Assembly (NCBI GenBank): GCA_001799635.1
Contig: MGTV01000037.1
Span: 1 to 64,000 of the forward strand
Direction of reading: 5' to 3'
DNA: 64,000 nt
From: Elusimicrobia bacterium GWA2_62_23
Lineage (GTDB): Bacteria; Elusimicrobiota; Elusimicrobia; Elusimicrobiales; UBA9959
Shown: in pieces, positions 24,609-32,987 of the stretch
Numbering within the stretch: the first letter of the stretch is position 1
How the letters are laid out: each line of letters begins with the position of its first letter
Notes under the pieces: generated by a model
What the model was told of the DNA's origin: nothing
Databases searched by the model: none
What the model saw: only the letters and a program-made list of their open reading frames with translations
Made by a program: the position numbers and the translations under genes

Positions 24609-26246
24609 ATGAACACGCTCAACACCATCTTCCAGATCCCCGAACCGGTGAACGAACCCATTCTCAACTACGCCCCCGGCAGCCGGGAGCGCGCGGAGCT
24701 CAAGGCGAAGCTAGCCGAACTGCGCGGGCAGGTGATAGATATCCCCCTACTGATAGGCGGCAAGGAAGTGCGCACCGGCCGCACCGCCGACATAGTGATC
24801 CCCCACGAGAACCGGAAAGTAATAGGCCGCTTCCACAAGGCCGGCCCCAAAGAAGTGGAAATGGCCGTAAAAGCCGCGGCCGACGCGCGCGAAACCTGGG
24901 GCCGCATGCCCTGGCACGCCAGGGCCGCCATCTTCCTGAAGGCGGGCGAGCTGCTGGCCACCACCTGGCGCCAAACCCTGAACGCCGCCACCATGCTGGG
25001 CCAGAGCAAGAACCCATACCAGGCCGAAATAGACTCCGCCTGCGAGCTGGTGGACTTCTACCGCTTCAATACCTGGTTCGCCGAGCAGATCCACGACCAG
25101 CAGCCGCTCTCCCCCTCCGGCAGCTGGAACTACGTGGACTACCGCCCGCTGGAAGGCTTCGTCTTCGCGGTGACGCCCTTCAACTTCACGTCCATAGCCG
25201 GCAACCTGCCCACGGCGCCCGCCATCATGGGCAATACCGTCATCTGGAAGCCGGCCTCCAGCGCCGTGTACTCCGCCTACTTCCTGACCAAACTCTGGGA
25301 GGCGGCGGGCCTGCCCGCCGGCGCCATCAACATGCTGCCGGGGTCCGGCGGCGAGGTAGGCAACCCGGTCATCAACAGCCGCGACCTGATGGGCCTGCAT
25401 TTCACCGGCTCCACCGCGGTCTTCAACGGCATGTGGTCCACCATCACCGGCAATTTCAGCAAGTACCGCGGCTACCCCCGCGTGGTAGGCGAGACCGGCG
25501 GCAAGGACTTCATCTTCGCCCACGAGAGCTGCGACCCCGAGGCGCTCAAGTGCGCCATGATCCGCGGCGCCTACGAGTACCAGGGCCAGAAATGCTCCGC
25601 GGCCAGCCGCGCCTATATCCCGCGCTCGGTCTGGAACACCATAAAGGACAACCTGGTCTCGCAGATCAAGGGCATAAAGATGGGTCCGGCCGAGGATTTC
25701 ACAAACTTCTTCAACGCGGTAATAGATAAAGGCGCCTACAGCACCATAAAGGGTTATATAGACTTCGCCAAGACGGCGCCGGACGCCAAGATTCTGGCCG
25801 GCGGCGGCTGCGACGACTCCGAGGGCTACTTCATCCAGCCCACGCTCATAGAGACCACCAACCCCAGGTTCAAGACCATGGAAGAGGAAATCTTCGGGCC
25901 GGTGATGACGGTGTACGTTTACGAGGACGGAAAGTTCGACGAGACGCTGCGGCTCTGCGACGAAACCTCACCGTACGCGCTGACCGGGGCCATCTTCGCC
26001 CAGGACCGCGCCGCGGTGCTCAAGGCCGAGGACGCCCTGCGCGACGCCGCCGGCAACTTTTATATCAACGACAAGCCCACCGGCGCCGTGGTAGGCCAGC
26101 AGCCTTTCGGCGGCGCCCGGGCCAGCGGCACCAACGACAAGGCCGGCTCCATCCTCAACATGATGCGCTGGACCTCGCCGCGCGCGGTAAAGGAGAACTT
26201 CACCCCGCCGCACGACTACCGCTACCCGTTCATGCTGGAAAAATAA
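24609..26246 (+). CDS. pruA: L-glutamate gamma-semialdehyde dehydrogenase (1-pyrroline-5-carboxylate dehydrogenase)
   Basis: 545 residues, the size of the ALDH4 family. It oxidises glutamate semialdehyde to glutamate with NAD in proline and ornithine catabolism. The catalytic cysteine is C329 in Y-Q-G-Q-K-C-S-A and the general-base region is V-G-E-T-G-G-K-D-F. The N-terminal N-E-P-I-L-N-Y-A-P-G-S and the C-terminal Q-P-F-G-G-A-R-A-S-G-T-N-D-K are family-specific. A strong AAGGAGG precedes the ATG. No proline dehydrogenase gene is adjacent. Confidence 0.93.
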   Translation: MNTLNTIFQIPEPVNEPILNYAPGSRERAELKAKLAELRGQVIDIPLLIGGKEVRTGRTADIVIPHENRKVIGRFHKAGPKEVEMAVKAAADARETWGRMPWHARAAIFLKAGELLATTWRQTLNAATMLGQSKNPYQAEIDSACELVDFYRFNTWFAEQIHDQQPLSPSGSWNYVDYRPLEGFVFAVTPFNFTSIAGNLPTAPAIMGNTVIWKPASSAVYSAYFLTKLWEAAGLPAGAINMLPGSGGEVGNPVINSRDLMGLHFTGSTAVFNGMWSTITGNFSKYRGYPRVVGETGGKDFIFAHESCDPEALKCAMIRGAYEYQGQKCSAASRAYIPRSVWNTIKDNLVSQIKGIKMGPAEDFTNFFNAVIDKGAYSTIKGYIDFAKTAPDAKILAGGGCDDSEGYFIQPTLIETTNPRFKTMEEEIFGPVMTVYVYEDGKFDETLRLCDETSPYALTGAIFAQDRAAVLKAEDALRDAAGNFYINDKPTGAVVGQQPFGGARASGTNDKAGSILNMMRWTSPRAVKENFTPPHDYRYPFMLEK

Positions 26247-26279
26247 GGCCTGGCTGGCAACCAAAAAGCAGAAGTCTCA

Positions 26280-26309
26280 TTGACAAAACCGGGGGGGCGG
26301 CTGTATAAT
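26280..26309 (+). promoter_or_regulatory. Near-consensus sigma70 promoter of a small RNA
   Basis: TTGACA (26280-26285), an 18-bp G-rich spacer and TATAAT (26304-26309). Both hexamers are perfect. Transcription should begin at about 26316, exactly where the first hairpin arm starts. Confidence 0.8.
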
Positions 26310-26315
26310 ATTTCT

Positions 26316-26416
26316 GAAGAGCGGTAAGTCCGTTGCAGGTGGTCCGGGTGTTCCCCTCCGTATGGTGGCTAATAGCCCGGATATTGTCCCTGCTCGGCGC
26401 GCTCTTCTTCTTTTTT
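26316..26416 (+). ncRNA. Predicted ~100-nt small RNA gene
   Basis: The 5' arm GAAGAGCG (26316-26323) pairs with CGCTCTTC (26400-26407), followed by TTC and T6. Nested inside are GCAGG/CCTGC, TCCGGG/CCCGGA and a small apical hairpin whose 5' side is C-rich (TTCCCCTCCG). No reading frame of note is present. I do not recognise a known family: it lacks the GGAAGG motif of SRP RNA and is too short for standard 6S RNA. The promoter, exact stem start and U-tract together mark a complete independent RNA gene. The CCCCTCC segment could pair with Shine-Dalgarno sequences (inference). Confidence 0.65.
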
Positions 26417-26423
26417 ACGGCAA

Positions 26424-26455
26424 ACAAAAATCCGCCAGGGAAGCCCGGCGGATCT
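26424..26455 (-). terminator. Terminator of the thioredoxin-like lipoprotein gene
   Basis: On the minus strand the stem ATCCGCC / GGCGGAT (26447-26453 and 26430-26436) is followed by TTTTTGTTT. It lies 25 bp past the stop codon. Confidence 0.8.
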
Positions 26456-26479
26456 ATTTGCGGTAAGGGGCGAGTGAAA

Positions 26480-27388
26480 CTATTTTGACGCGGCCGCGGC
26501 GGTAGAAACCGAGATCGCCGACAAACCTTTAAAGAACTCCGTCCTGCCGAAATCAGGATTCTTCCTGTTGCTCCACCCCGTAAAGGCATAGGCTATTTTC
26601 CCGTCGCTGAGAAAGTAGAAGTTGGGAGAAGAGTCAAAATCAAAACCGGGGAACGCGGACGGCTTGTATGCGATGTGGACTTGCGGAAATTTGAAATGGT
26701 CGCGCCATAGCGCCATGCTCCTTGGATCGAAGCGCAGCGTGAGCAGGCTGCCCTGAGCCTTGAACACTGCGCCCATCTCCGGGTCGGCCAGAATATCCTC
26801 CATGGCCTTTTCGCTTGCGCCGCAACCGGGGAACATCCCCATTACCACCTTAGCGCCCCTGGCCAAGGGGAGAACTCCGAGGCTAGCCTCTTCTGCCGAG
26901 GGAGAGATAGAATATGCCAGCCAGAAAGGGCCGCCGGCCGGAGAACCTGAGATCTTCGGCAGATACTGGTATTTCAGCCCCGGGAACCGCCCGCCGAGCG
27001 CTTCCGCCTCGGGGAACCTCCTGGCGCCGACATATGCCCGGTGCAACCTCTCTATGTCGGAGTCGCTCTTCTGCCCGCGCCGCAGTTTTTCCTCGAGTAT
27101 TTTAGCCTGCAGGTCGGCGCTGCGCGGATGTTCCGGGAAGAAAAAAGAGATACGGAAAAGCGCGTCATATATCTTCGCCAGCGCGGAATCCGCATAACCA
27201 GAAAGAACCACGGGCTCAAAAGCCTTCTCTTCGAACCCGGAGGCAAGAAAAAGCACCTTCGGCAGGTCGGGGTCGTCCGACTTCATTATCCCTTCGGCTA
27301 TGCGCAAATTAGCCGCTCCCGGCCCGGCGCAGGCGGCAGAAAATATCGCCAGCGACAGGACGCAAAAATATTTAGCGCAGGATGTCAT
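26480..27388 (-). CDS. Lipoprotein with thioredoxin-like C-terminal domain
   Basis: 302 residues from ATG 27388 (a TTG three codons earlier is less likely). The signal ends in F-S-A-A-C, a lipobox. The first half is helical, with a TPR-like look (A-L-F-R-I-S-F-F-F-P-E-H-P-R-S-A-D-L). The second half has the order of a thioredoxin fold: V-V-M-G-M-F-P-G-C-G-A-S, then D-P-E-M-G-A-V-F, then P-N-F-Y-F-L-S-D-G-K. The usual C-x-x-C is reduced to one cysteine (G-C-G-A-S), so disulfide oxidoreductase activity is doubtful. Confidence 0.6.
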   Translation of the reverse strand: MTSCAKYFCVLSLAIFSAACAGPGAANLRIAEGIMKSDDPDLPKVLFLASGFEEKAFEPVVLSGYADSALAKIYDALFRISFFFPEHPRSADLQAKILEEKLRRGQKSDSDIERLHRAYVGARRFPEAEALGGRFPGLKYQYLPKISGSPAGGPFWLAYSISPSAEEASLGVLPLARGAKVVMGMFPGCGASEKAMEDILADPEMGAVFKAQGSLLTLRFDPRSMALWRDHFKFPQVHIAYKPSAFPGFDFDSSPNFYFLSDGKIAYAFTGWSNRKNPDFGRTEFFKGLSAISVSTAAAASK

Positions 27389-27443
27389 ATTTTCCAAGCG
27401 CGCCGGGGCAAGCCCCGCCCCGGCGCACGGAACTCAACGAAGC

Positions 27444-28169
27444 CTAATTGCACGAACTATCGCAAGACCAGTCCAGATCGGTAGACCTGCAACCGGACTG
27501 ACCGCTGCCGTTGCCGACAAGCACGCACTTGGCATACTGGCAGGTGCCGCCCCAACAAAGGGCCTTAGGATTTTCCGGAGCGGCTGGATTCGTCGCCAAA
27601 GCGCGAAGCGCTTTTCTCAACCCCTCGTCGCCAAGACTTTTGCGCAGGCCTCCGACATAAGCGGACAAGAAAGCCCCGTTACGGAAGACGAGATTATCCA
27701 GGAACTCCTCCCTGGCATCGTGGGGCACATTTTTTAGAAGCTCCGAAATTTCCGTGTATCTGGCCGGCGAACCCGGATTCTCGAAGGAAAGTTTCTTTTC
27801 GAGATGCCTGTTCGCATATATCGTGTCCAGTATCTCATTAAGCCTGTCTTCACTCACACTCTTTCTAAGAGGGGCGAGATAGGCGGAAACGATATGCCCG
27901 TTTTTAAGCATAAGACTAGAGAGGAACGCCAAGCGCTCAGCGCGCGGAACATCGCTCAAGAACTCCCCCATAGTCTTAAGCGCCATGGGTGCGGGCGCCT
28001 CCGCAGTTCGGGCCGGAACTTCAACCCTGCTTCCCCCCTGGGCTTTCAGCGCGGTTTGCGGATTACGATAGACCGGGTCGAAAGCCAGCAGCTCTCCGGC
28101 CGCGGACATACTTACGCAAACCACCACCCCGACGAGACAAAGAAACATTGCCTTAATTTTACCTTTCAT
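27444..28169 (-). CDS. Secreted protein with duplicated helical unit and six-cysteine tail
   Basis: 241 residues with an N-terminal signal peptide and GGGGAGG before the ATG. Two ~48-residue units are clearly duplicated: each has F-L-S-D-V-P or L-L-K-N-V-P, then F-L-x-x-L-x-x-x-N-G-x-x-x-S-A-Y-x-x-x-L-R-K-S. The last ~38 residues hold six cysteines (C-W-G-G-T-C, A-K-C, S-G-C, W-S-C, S-S-C), like a disulfide-stabilised knot peptide. I recognise no family. A cleavable Cys-rich C-terminal peptide or a surface anchor is possible (inference). Confidence 0.6.
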   Translation of the reverse strand: MKGKIKAMFLCLVGVVVCVSMSAAGELLAFDPVYRNPQTALKAQGGSRVEVPARTAEAPAPMALKTMGEFLSDVPRAERLAFLSSLMLKNGHIVSAYLAPLRKSVSEDRLNEILDTIYANRHLEKKLSFENPGSPARYTEISELLKNVPHDAREEFLDNLVFRNGAFLSAYVGGLRKSLGDEGLRKALRALATNPAAPENPKALCWGGTCQYAKCVLVGNGSGQSGCRSTDLDWSCDSSCN

Positions 28170-28202
28170 AAACCTCCCCTTTTTCCCCCTACGCTATTCT
28201 AA

Positions 28203-28237
28203 CAAAAAAGGGAAAGCGCGTATGAGGCGCTTTCCCT
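28203..28237 (-). terminator. Terminator hairpin at the end of the structured region
   Basis: Stem GGGAAAGCGC / GCGCTTTCCC with a 7-nt loop followed on the minus strand by TTTTTTG. Confidence 0.85.
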
Positions 28238-28380
28238 GGATGCGTCCGGTTACGGCCGGACCGTGGATACCCGGGGGCCGATTCCCCCGATTACAAGGTT
28301 GCTACAGCCATAGGATAGCGCGCAAAACTGGACACGCCAAGGGCACTATGGGCACAGGGGATTGGGCCAAAAGGCCTATG
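28203..28380 (-). ncRNA. Candidate structured RNA or long structured 3' UTR
   Basis: Read on the minus strand this stretch contains consecutive hairpins: GGCC-TTTT-GGCC, CCATAG/CTATGG (28350-28355 and 28306-28311), GGGGG/CCCCC, GTCCGG/CCGGAC, and finally a 10-bp GGGAAAGCGC / GCGCTTTCCC stem followed by T6, which is a strong terminator. It starts just after the LPP20-type gene, so it may be that gene's 3' UTR or a separate RNA. No promoter was identified and no known family matches. Confidence 0.4.
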
Positions 28381-28391
28381 CGACGGCCACT

Positions 28392-28793
28392 TCAAATATT
28401 ATCGATATCGAGTTTTGCCAGGGAGTAGACGGAACCATCGGGGGCGATATAGCGGTCCACGATCTGTACCCAGGAGATCTTGCCGCTCTGGAAGGTTTTC
28501 ATCACACGCTCCACGCGCTCGGCGTCGTTGGAGGTATAAGTGGTCATGGCGCCTTCAACGGTAGAGCTGAAGACGCGCTGAATGTCGGCCCGGGCGCGGT
28601 TGTCGGCGGCCTCGCGGCGCAGGGAGTCGTCGGCAATATTAGCGGGAGCTATCCCTACGCCGTAAAACACGCGGCCGCCGGCATCACCAAAAGCGCCCGC
28701 CCCTTTCAGAGCCCACTGCGGCGCGCCCTTGAGCATCCCGCCGGCACAGCCGGCCAGAGCGAGCACCAGGGCAAACGCGAAAAGTTTTTTCAT
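28392..28793 (-). CDS. LPP20-family lipoprotein
   Basis: 133 residues from ATG 28793; an upstream in-frame start would add a non-signal segment. The N-terminus M-K-K-L-F-A-F-A-L-V-L-A-L-A-G-C is a textbook lipoprotein signal. The remainder has the LPP20 pattern: Y-G-V-G-I-A segment, A-A-D-N-R-A-R-A-D-I-Q-R-V-F and a closing V-D-R-Y-I-A-P-D-G-S-V-Y-S-L-A-K-L-D. LPP20 proteins are small envelope lipoproteins of unclear function that often occur with LPS/peptidoglycan-associated factors. Confidence 0.75.
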   Translation of the reverse strand: MKKLFAFALVLALAGCAGGMLKGAPQWALKGAGAFGDAGGRVFYGVGIAPANIADDSLRREAADNRARADIQRVFSSTVEGAMTTYTSNDAERVERVMKTFQSGKISWVQIVDRYIAPDGSVYSLAKLDIDNI

Positions 28794-28855
28794 GGTTACA
28801 TATCCCTTTAATTCCGCAACACACAAGCGACAACGCCTTTAAGCCCATATTCCCA

Positions 28856-30085
28856 CTATTGGCTATATACTTCCCCGAATCCCTTAAGAACTATTTTAGA
28901 GGAGACAACCGAATAAATCGCGGTATGAGGGTTTTGCGTCAGAACCCTCGCTTCTCTCTCAGCCTCTTGCGTGATACGCCCCCCGCCACCTGTCATTATT
29001 GATATTTTACGGAAACTATCAAGCATTTCATTTAACGCCTCCTCCCGCGTCTGCATCCTTACCGGCCGAAAGAGGATCTCCTGATAATAAGAGCCTTTAT
29101 TAAGCGCTTGAATTTGTTCCCCTTGTCTCTCACCCACCCGCACCAGGGGGAACTGAATTCGGCCATTTTTAAAAATGCCCCGCACCTCATTTAACTTTGG
29201 TTCTCCGGAGAGATCATAGGCTTTCGCCTCGAAATTATAAGCCGGAAGTCTCATCAAGAATTTTATGCCATATATCGAAGTGGTTACCTGCTGAAATCTG
29301 GCCTCCACGTTCTTCGCGTCCCGCCGGAGTTCGAATTCATTGTTGCCATAAGTGGTTTTTTCCAGAGCGGAAACGATCTGTTCCCAAACAGCGTAATCCC
29401 CTGAGTTAGATTCCCGGAGATCGAACCAATACCGGGCCGATTCACGCAAATCCTTGTACTCCGAAATTTTTCTCTTTTCCCGGTCCTTCTCCTCTTGCGC
29501 ACTGACTTCCGCCGCCACCTGGTTGTACCGAACGGACACATGATCATACCGAGCGGACACCTCCGCCGATCCGGGAGCGGAGCTCTTTGCCACCGTCAGT
29601 TTCGCCTTTGCGGCGGCCACGTCCCGCTTTTCCAGCGCCGCAAACGCTTCTTCTATGAGCGCCATAGATCTTCCGATCTTGGCGTCGATATCGGCCACGG
29701 CGGTTTTGGCTGATTTTCCGATATCATTATTTTCTGACGCCAACGGAAGAAGGATCTCCCTCCCGGCGTCCAAATTCGACTCCGCGACCTCAATGCCGAC
29801 CGCAACACGGCGCTTATTGACTTTTTCGGGAGAATACCCGGCCGCCAGTGACTTGTCTAAATCCTCAAGAGCTCTTTTTCCATCCTCCAGCAAACCAATT
29901 CTGTAATGCGCCTCCGCAACTTTTTTCCCTGAAGGATTTTTTGCCACGTAAAGATTATAAAAGTAAATCGCAGCCCGCCTCTTACCCTGTTTTTCCTGTC
30001 GCTCAGCCTTTTTAAAATTGTCGGCGCATCCGCCCAAGGCAAGCACAAAAATCATTGCCGCGACACAAAAGGGAAAACGAGTCAT
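28856..30085 (-). CDS. TPR-like lipoprotein with coiled-coil centre
   Basis: 409 residues. The signal ends L-A-L-G-G-C. Residues 25-110 are TPR-like (A-A-I-Y-F-Y-N-L-Y-V-A-K-N-P-S-G, A-E-A-H-Y-R-I-G-L). The centre is long charged helix (E-E-K-D-R-E-K-R-K-I). The C-terminal 130 residues contain beta-type segments and a G-G-G-G linker. GGAGGAG precedes the ATG. Base composition is visibly lower in GC than the flanks, a hint of separate origin. Its position suggests it is an assembly or scaffold lipoprotein (inference). No family recognised. Confidence 0.62.
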   Translation of the reverse strand: MTRFPFCVAAMIFVLALGGCADNFKKAERQEKQGKRRAAIYFYNLYVAKNPSGKKVAEAHYRIGLLEDGKRALEDLDKSLAAGYSPEKVNKRRVAVGIEVAESNLDAGREILLPLASENNDIGKSAKTAVADIDAKIGRSMALIEEAFAALEKRDVAAAKAKLTVAKSSAPGSAEVSARYDHVSVRYNQVAAEVSAQEEKDREKRKISEYKDLRESARYWFDLRESNSGDYAVWEQIVSALEKTTYGNNEFELRRDAKNVEARFQQVTTSIYGIKFLMRLPAYNFEAKAYDLSGEPKLNEVRGIFKNGRIQFPLVRVGERQGEQIQALNKGSYYQEILFRPVRMQTREEALNEMLDSFRKISIMTGGGGRITQEAEREARVLTQNPHTAIYSVVSSKIVLKGFGEVYSQ

Positions 30086-30104
30086 ATTCTCCTCCGCCGC
30101 AAGA

Positions 30105-32987
30105 TTATCTCACTACCACCACGCGGCGGGTCTGGTTTATGCCGCCGCCTTCCACTTTTATGGTGTAGACGCCGCTGGACACGCGCTGGCCGCCGTCGTT
30201 GCGGCCGTCCCACTGCATGGCGTTAAGGCCGGAGGCCGAGGAACCGCTGTAAAGGTCGCGGACTTTGCGCCCGGAACTGTCGTAAACCTTAACGGTTACC
30301 ACCGCGGCAGCTGGCAGGTTAAAGGCCACGCTGGTCTTTTCGTTCTCGCCCGGCTTGAAGACACCGTGATAGACCTTAACTTCCGCAGCAGGCGGGGCGG
30401 CGCTGGTTCCGATCACCAGAGGGCCGGTTTTTTCGGAGAGAGGCCCACCCGAGGCCTCCCCGGAGTAAAGGTCTGCCGCCTCGAACAGGTAGGAATAATC
30501 ACCAGCCGCTAGTGTCTTGGAGATAGAATAAACCGCTCCGGTATTATTGGCTCCGGACACATAGCCCAGCGCGAAAGGGCTGCCGGGGATCTCAGAGCCG
30601 GACTTCTTTATCCGCACCCGCGGATAACCGGCGACGGGCGCGTCGTTGTCGGCGTCGGAGTACTTCACGCGGAAAACGAAGCTGTCCGCGGAATTCCCGG
30701 AACGTGGGTAGACGCCGTCGGACGCGTAATTTGTCTCCGCCGTCCAGGCCAGGGCCGGCAGTTGATTGCTTACCTCAGGCCCGGCGGCCTCCCCAGAGGG
30801 AACGCCGGTGGCGTCAACCAGGTCTGAATCCTGCGCCGAGAAGGCGTAGGTGTAAGCTCCCGGGGTGAGGGTGCGGGAATATGTATAGATTGCCCCCGTA
30901 TTGTTGGCCCCGGAGACATAGCTCATGGCGAAGGGACTGCCTGAGATATCGCTGCCGCCCTGCTTAATATAGACTTTGGGATAGCCGGCCGCCGGCGCCT
31001 GGTTGTCGGCATCGGAATATTTCACACGGAAGACATAGGTGGCGTTCCTGTCGCCGGAAGCCGGGTTAAGCCCGTCCACGGCATAGTTGGCCTCCCCCGT
31101 CCAAGCCAGCACCGGCGCGTGGTTGGAAACAATAGGCCCCGCAACCGGCGTCAGAGGCGTGCCCGTAGCGTTGGCGGCATAGGCGTCCTGCGCCTCGAAA
31201 TAATAGGTGTAGTCCGAGCCGGTAGCCGACAAGGTTTTCGTATAGCTATAAATGGCACCGCTGGCCGGCTCCCCTGAAACATAAGACATCGTGAACGGGC
31301 TGCCGGAAATATCCACCCCGCCTTTCTTTATGTACAGCTTCGGATAGCCGGCCGCCGGCCCGTCGGTATCCGAGTCCGTATATTTCAGCCGGAACACAAA
31401 GTTGGTGGCTGGATCCCCGGTATTTGGATTAATCCCGTCTCCCGTATAGTTGGTCTCGCCGGTCCAGGCCAGCACAGGAGCGGAGTTTGTCACGCTTGGC
31501 CCGGACATCACCACCACCGGAGTACCGGTAGACAGTGCATTATACGAGTCTTCAGCCTCAAAGGAATAAGTATAGTCGGTCCCGGTGGAACTCAGCACCT
31601 GGGAATAAGAATAAACCGCTCCGGCCGTATAGGTCACGGAGGAAATCAGCGCCATAGAGAACGGGCTTCCAGATATATTCGTCCCGTTCTTTTTAATATA
31701 AACCCTAGGATATCCCGCCGCTGGGTCGTCATTATCTGAGTCGGCGTACTTGACCCTGAAAACGAATGTCCCTCCGGGCCTTCCGGCAGCAGGATTAATC
31801 CCGTCGCTGGTATAGTTTGACTCCCCGGTCCACCCAAGTTTTGGGAGAATATTTCTTAGCACCGGCACTGATCGATCCACAAAGTCACCGAGGCCCAGTC
31901 TTCCTGAAATGTTGCTTCCCCAAACCCATAAGGTCCCATCGGCCTTTACGCCTAACGTGTGACTACCCCCTGCGGACAATTCCGCCCAACTACTCCCAGA
32001 ACCCACCTGAGTCGGACTATTTCTATCCGTATCATCCCCAAGTCCCAGACACCCATACACGTTATCCCCCCAAGCCCATACGGTGCCATCATCCTTTTTC
32101 GCCAGCGTGTGATTCTCCCCAGCAGAAACTAAAGCCCAGCTTGTCTCTGCCCCTATTTTCGCAGGAGAATTTCGCGTGGTTGCATCCCCAAGTCCCAACT
32201 GCCCAGCAAGGTTATATCCCCAAGCCCAAAGTGTGCCATCAGTTTTTATGGCAAGAGCATGATTCCCGCCAGCAGTGACGCTCTCCCAATCACTCGCAAC
32301 CCCCACCTGTGTTGGCACATCTTTGCTACCCCATTCGCCGAGGCCCAATTGCCCATATGGGTTCCGTCCCCAAGACCACATTGTGCCATCGGTTTTCAAT
32401 GCCAAAACAAATTCTTTTCCTCCGAAAATTTCACTCCAATTACTCCCAAGCCCTACTTGCACTGGGGAATATCGAGCAGTCGAATCACCTAGCCCCAATT
32501 GCCCGTAGTAATTCCATCCCCAAGCCCACAATGTGCCATCAGTTTTTAGAGCAATGGTATAGGCATCCCCGGTGTGAACAACTGCCCAATTATTAGCGGT
32601 TCCCACCTGCACTGGGATATTTCTGCTAGTCGTGTCCCCGAGCCCCAACTGTCCAGCGGTGTTTCCACCCCAAGCCCACAAAGTCCCGTCCGCCTTTATC
32701 GCCACACTATGGTTCCACCCTGCAGAAACCATAGCCCAGTTTGAGGCAGACCCAACTTGCACAGGAATATTTCTGTTGCTTGTATCGCCAAGACCCAGTT
32801 GAGAGTCATTGTTATATCCCCAAGCCCATAATGTCCCATCGGTTTTTACAGCCAAGGTGTGATTGGTCCCAGCAGAAACAGGTCCCCACCCTGCCACACT
32901 TGGAGTAGCGACAACGCATAAATGCATAGCCACAAAAATCCCGCTACGCCAAACCACTCGTGATTTTAATACGCGTGGAATAGTCAC
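30105..32987 (-). CDS. Large secreted RCC1-repeat surface protein with FlgD-like C-terminal cap
   Basis: 960 residues. The GTG start at 32987 overlaps the upstream stop by 4 bp, and a signal sequence ends near S-V-A-G. Residues 35-385 hold about seven RCC1 repeats (S-A-G-x-N-H-T-L-A-x-K-x-D-G-T-L-W-A-W-G), a seven-bladed propeller. Residues 385-860 are four tandem Ig-like units, each with L-A-W-T-G-E-x-N-Y-x-x-D-G-x-x-P and A-G-Y-P-x-V-Y-I-K. The end (about 870-960) is a FlgD Ig-like cap, typical of secreted proteins. It is likely a surface adhesin or binding protein. DNA of the RCC1 part is less GC-rich. Confidence 0.8.
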   Translation of the reverse strand: MTIPRVLKSRVVWRSGIFVAMHLCVVATPSVAGWGPVSAGTNHTLAVKTDGTLWAWGYNNDSQLGLGDTSNRNIPVQVGSASNWAMVSAGWNHSVAIKADGTLWAWGGNTAGQLGLGDTTSRNIPVQVGTANNWAVVHTGDAYTIALKTDGTLWAWGWNYYGQLGLGDSTARYSPVQVGLGSNWSEIFGGKEFVLALKTDGTMWSWGRNPYGQLGLGEWGSKDVPTQVGVASDWESVTAGGNHALAIKTDGTLWAWGYNLAGQLGLGDATTRNSPAKIGAETSWALVSAGENHTLAKKDDGTVWAWGDNVYGCLGLGDDTDRNSPTQVGSGSSWAELSAGGSHTLGVKADGTLWVWGSNISGRLGLGDFVDRSVPVLRNILPKLGWTGESNYTSDGINPAAGRPGGTFVFRVKYADSDNDDPAAGYPRVYIKKNGTNISGSPFSMALISSVTYTAGAVYSYSQVLSSTGTDYTYSFEAEDSYNALSTGTPVVVMSGPSVTNSAPVLAWTGETNYTGDGINPNTGDPATNFVFRLKYTDSDTDGPAAGYPKLYIKKGGVDISGSPFTMSYVSGEPASGAIYSYTKTLSATGSDYTYYFEAQDAYAANATGTPLTPVAGPIVSNHAPVLAWTGEANYAVDGLNPASGDRNATYVFRVKYSDADNQAPAAGYPKVYIKQGGSDISGSPFAMSYVSGANNTGAIYTYSRTLTPGAYTYAFSAQDSDLVDATGVPSGEAAGPEVSNQLPALAWTAETNYASDGVYPRSGNSADSFVFRVKYSDADNDAPVAGYPRVRIKKSGSEIPGSPFALGYVSGANNTGAVYSISKTLAAGDYSYLFEAADLYSGEASGGPLSEKTGPLVIGTSAAPPAAEVKVYHGVFKPGENEKTSVAFNLPAAAVVTVKVYDSSGRKVRDLYSGSSASGLNAMQWDGRNDGGQRVSSGVYTIKVEGGGINQTRRVVVVR

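Noticed and set aside
26316-26416. SRP RNA or 6S RNA
   Set aside because: No GGAAGG-type SRP loop, and the RNA is shorter than 6S with no large central bubble.
28238-28345. Degenerate tRNA-Thr on the minus strand
   Set aside because: A stretch resembles a TTGTAAT anticodon loop, but no acceptor stem or T-loop consensus can be formed.
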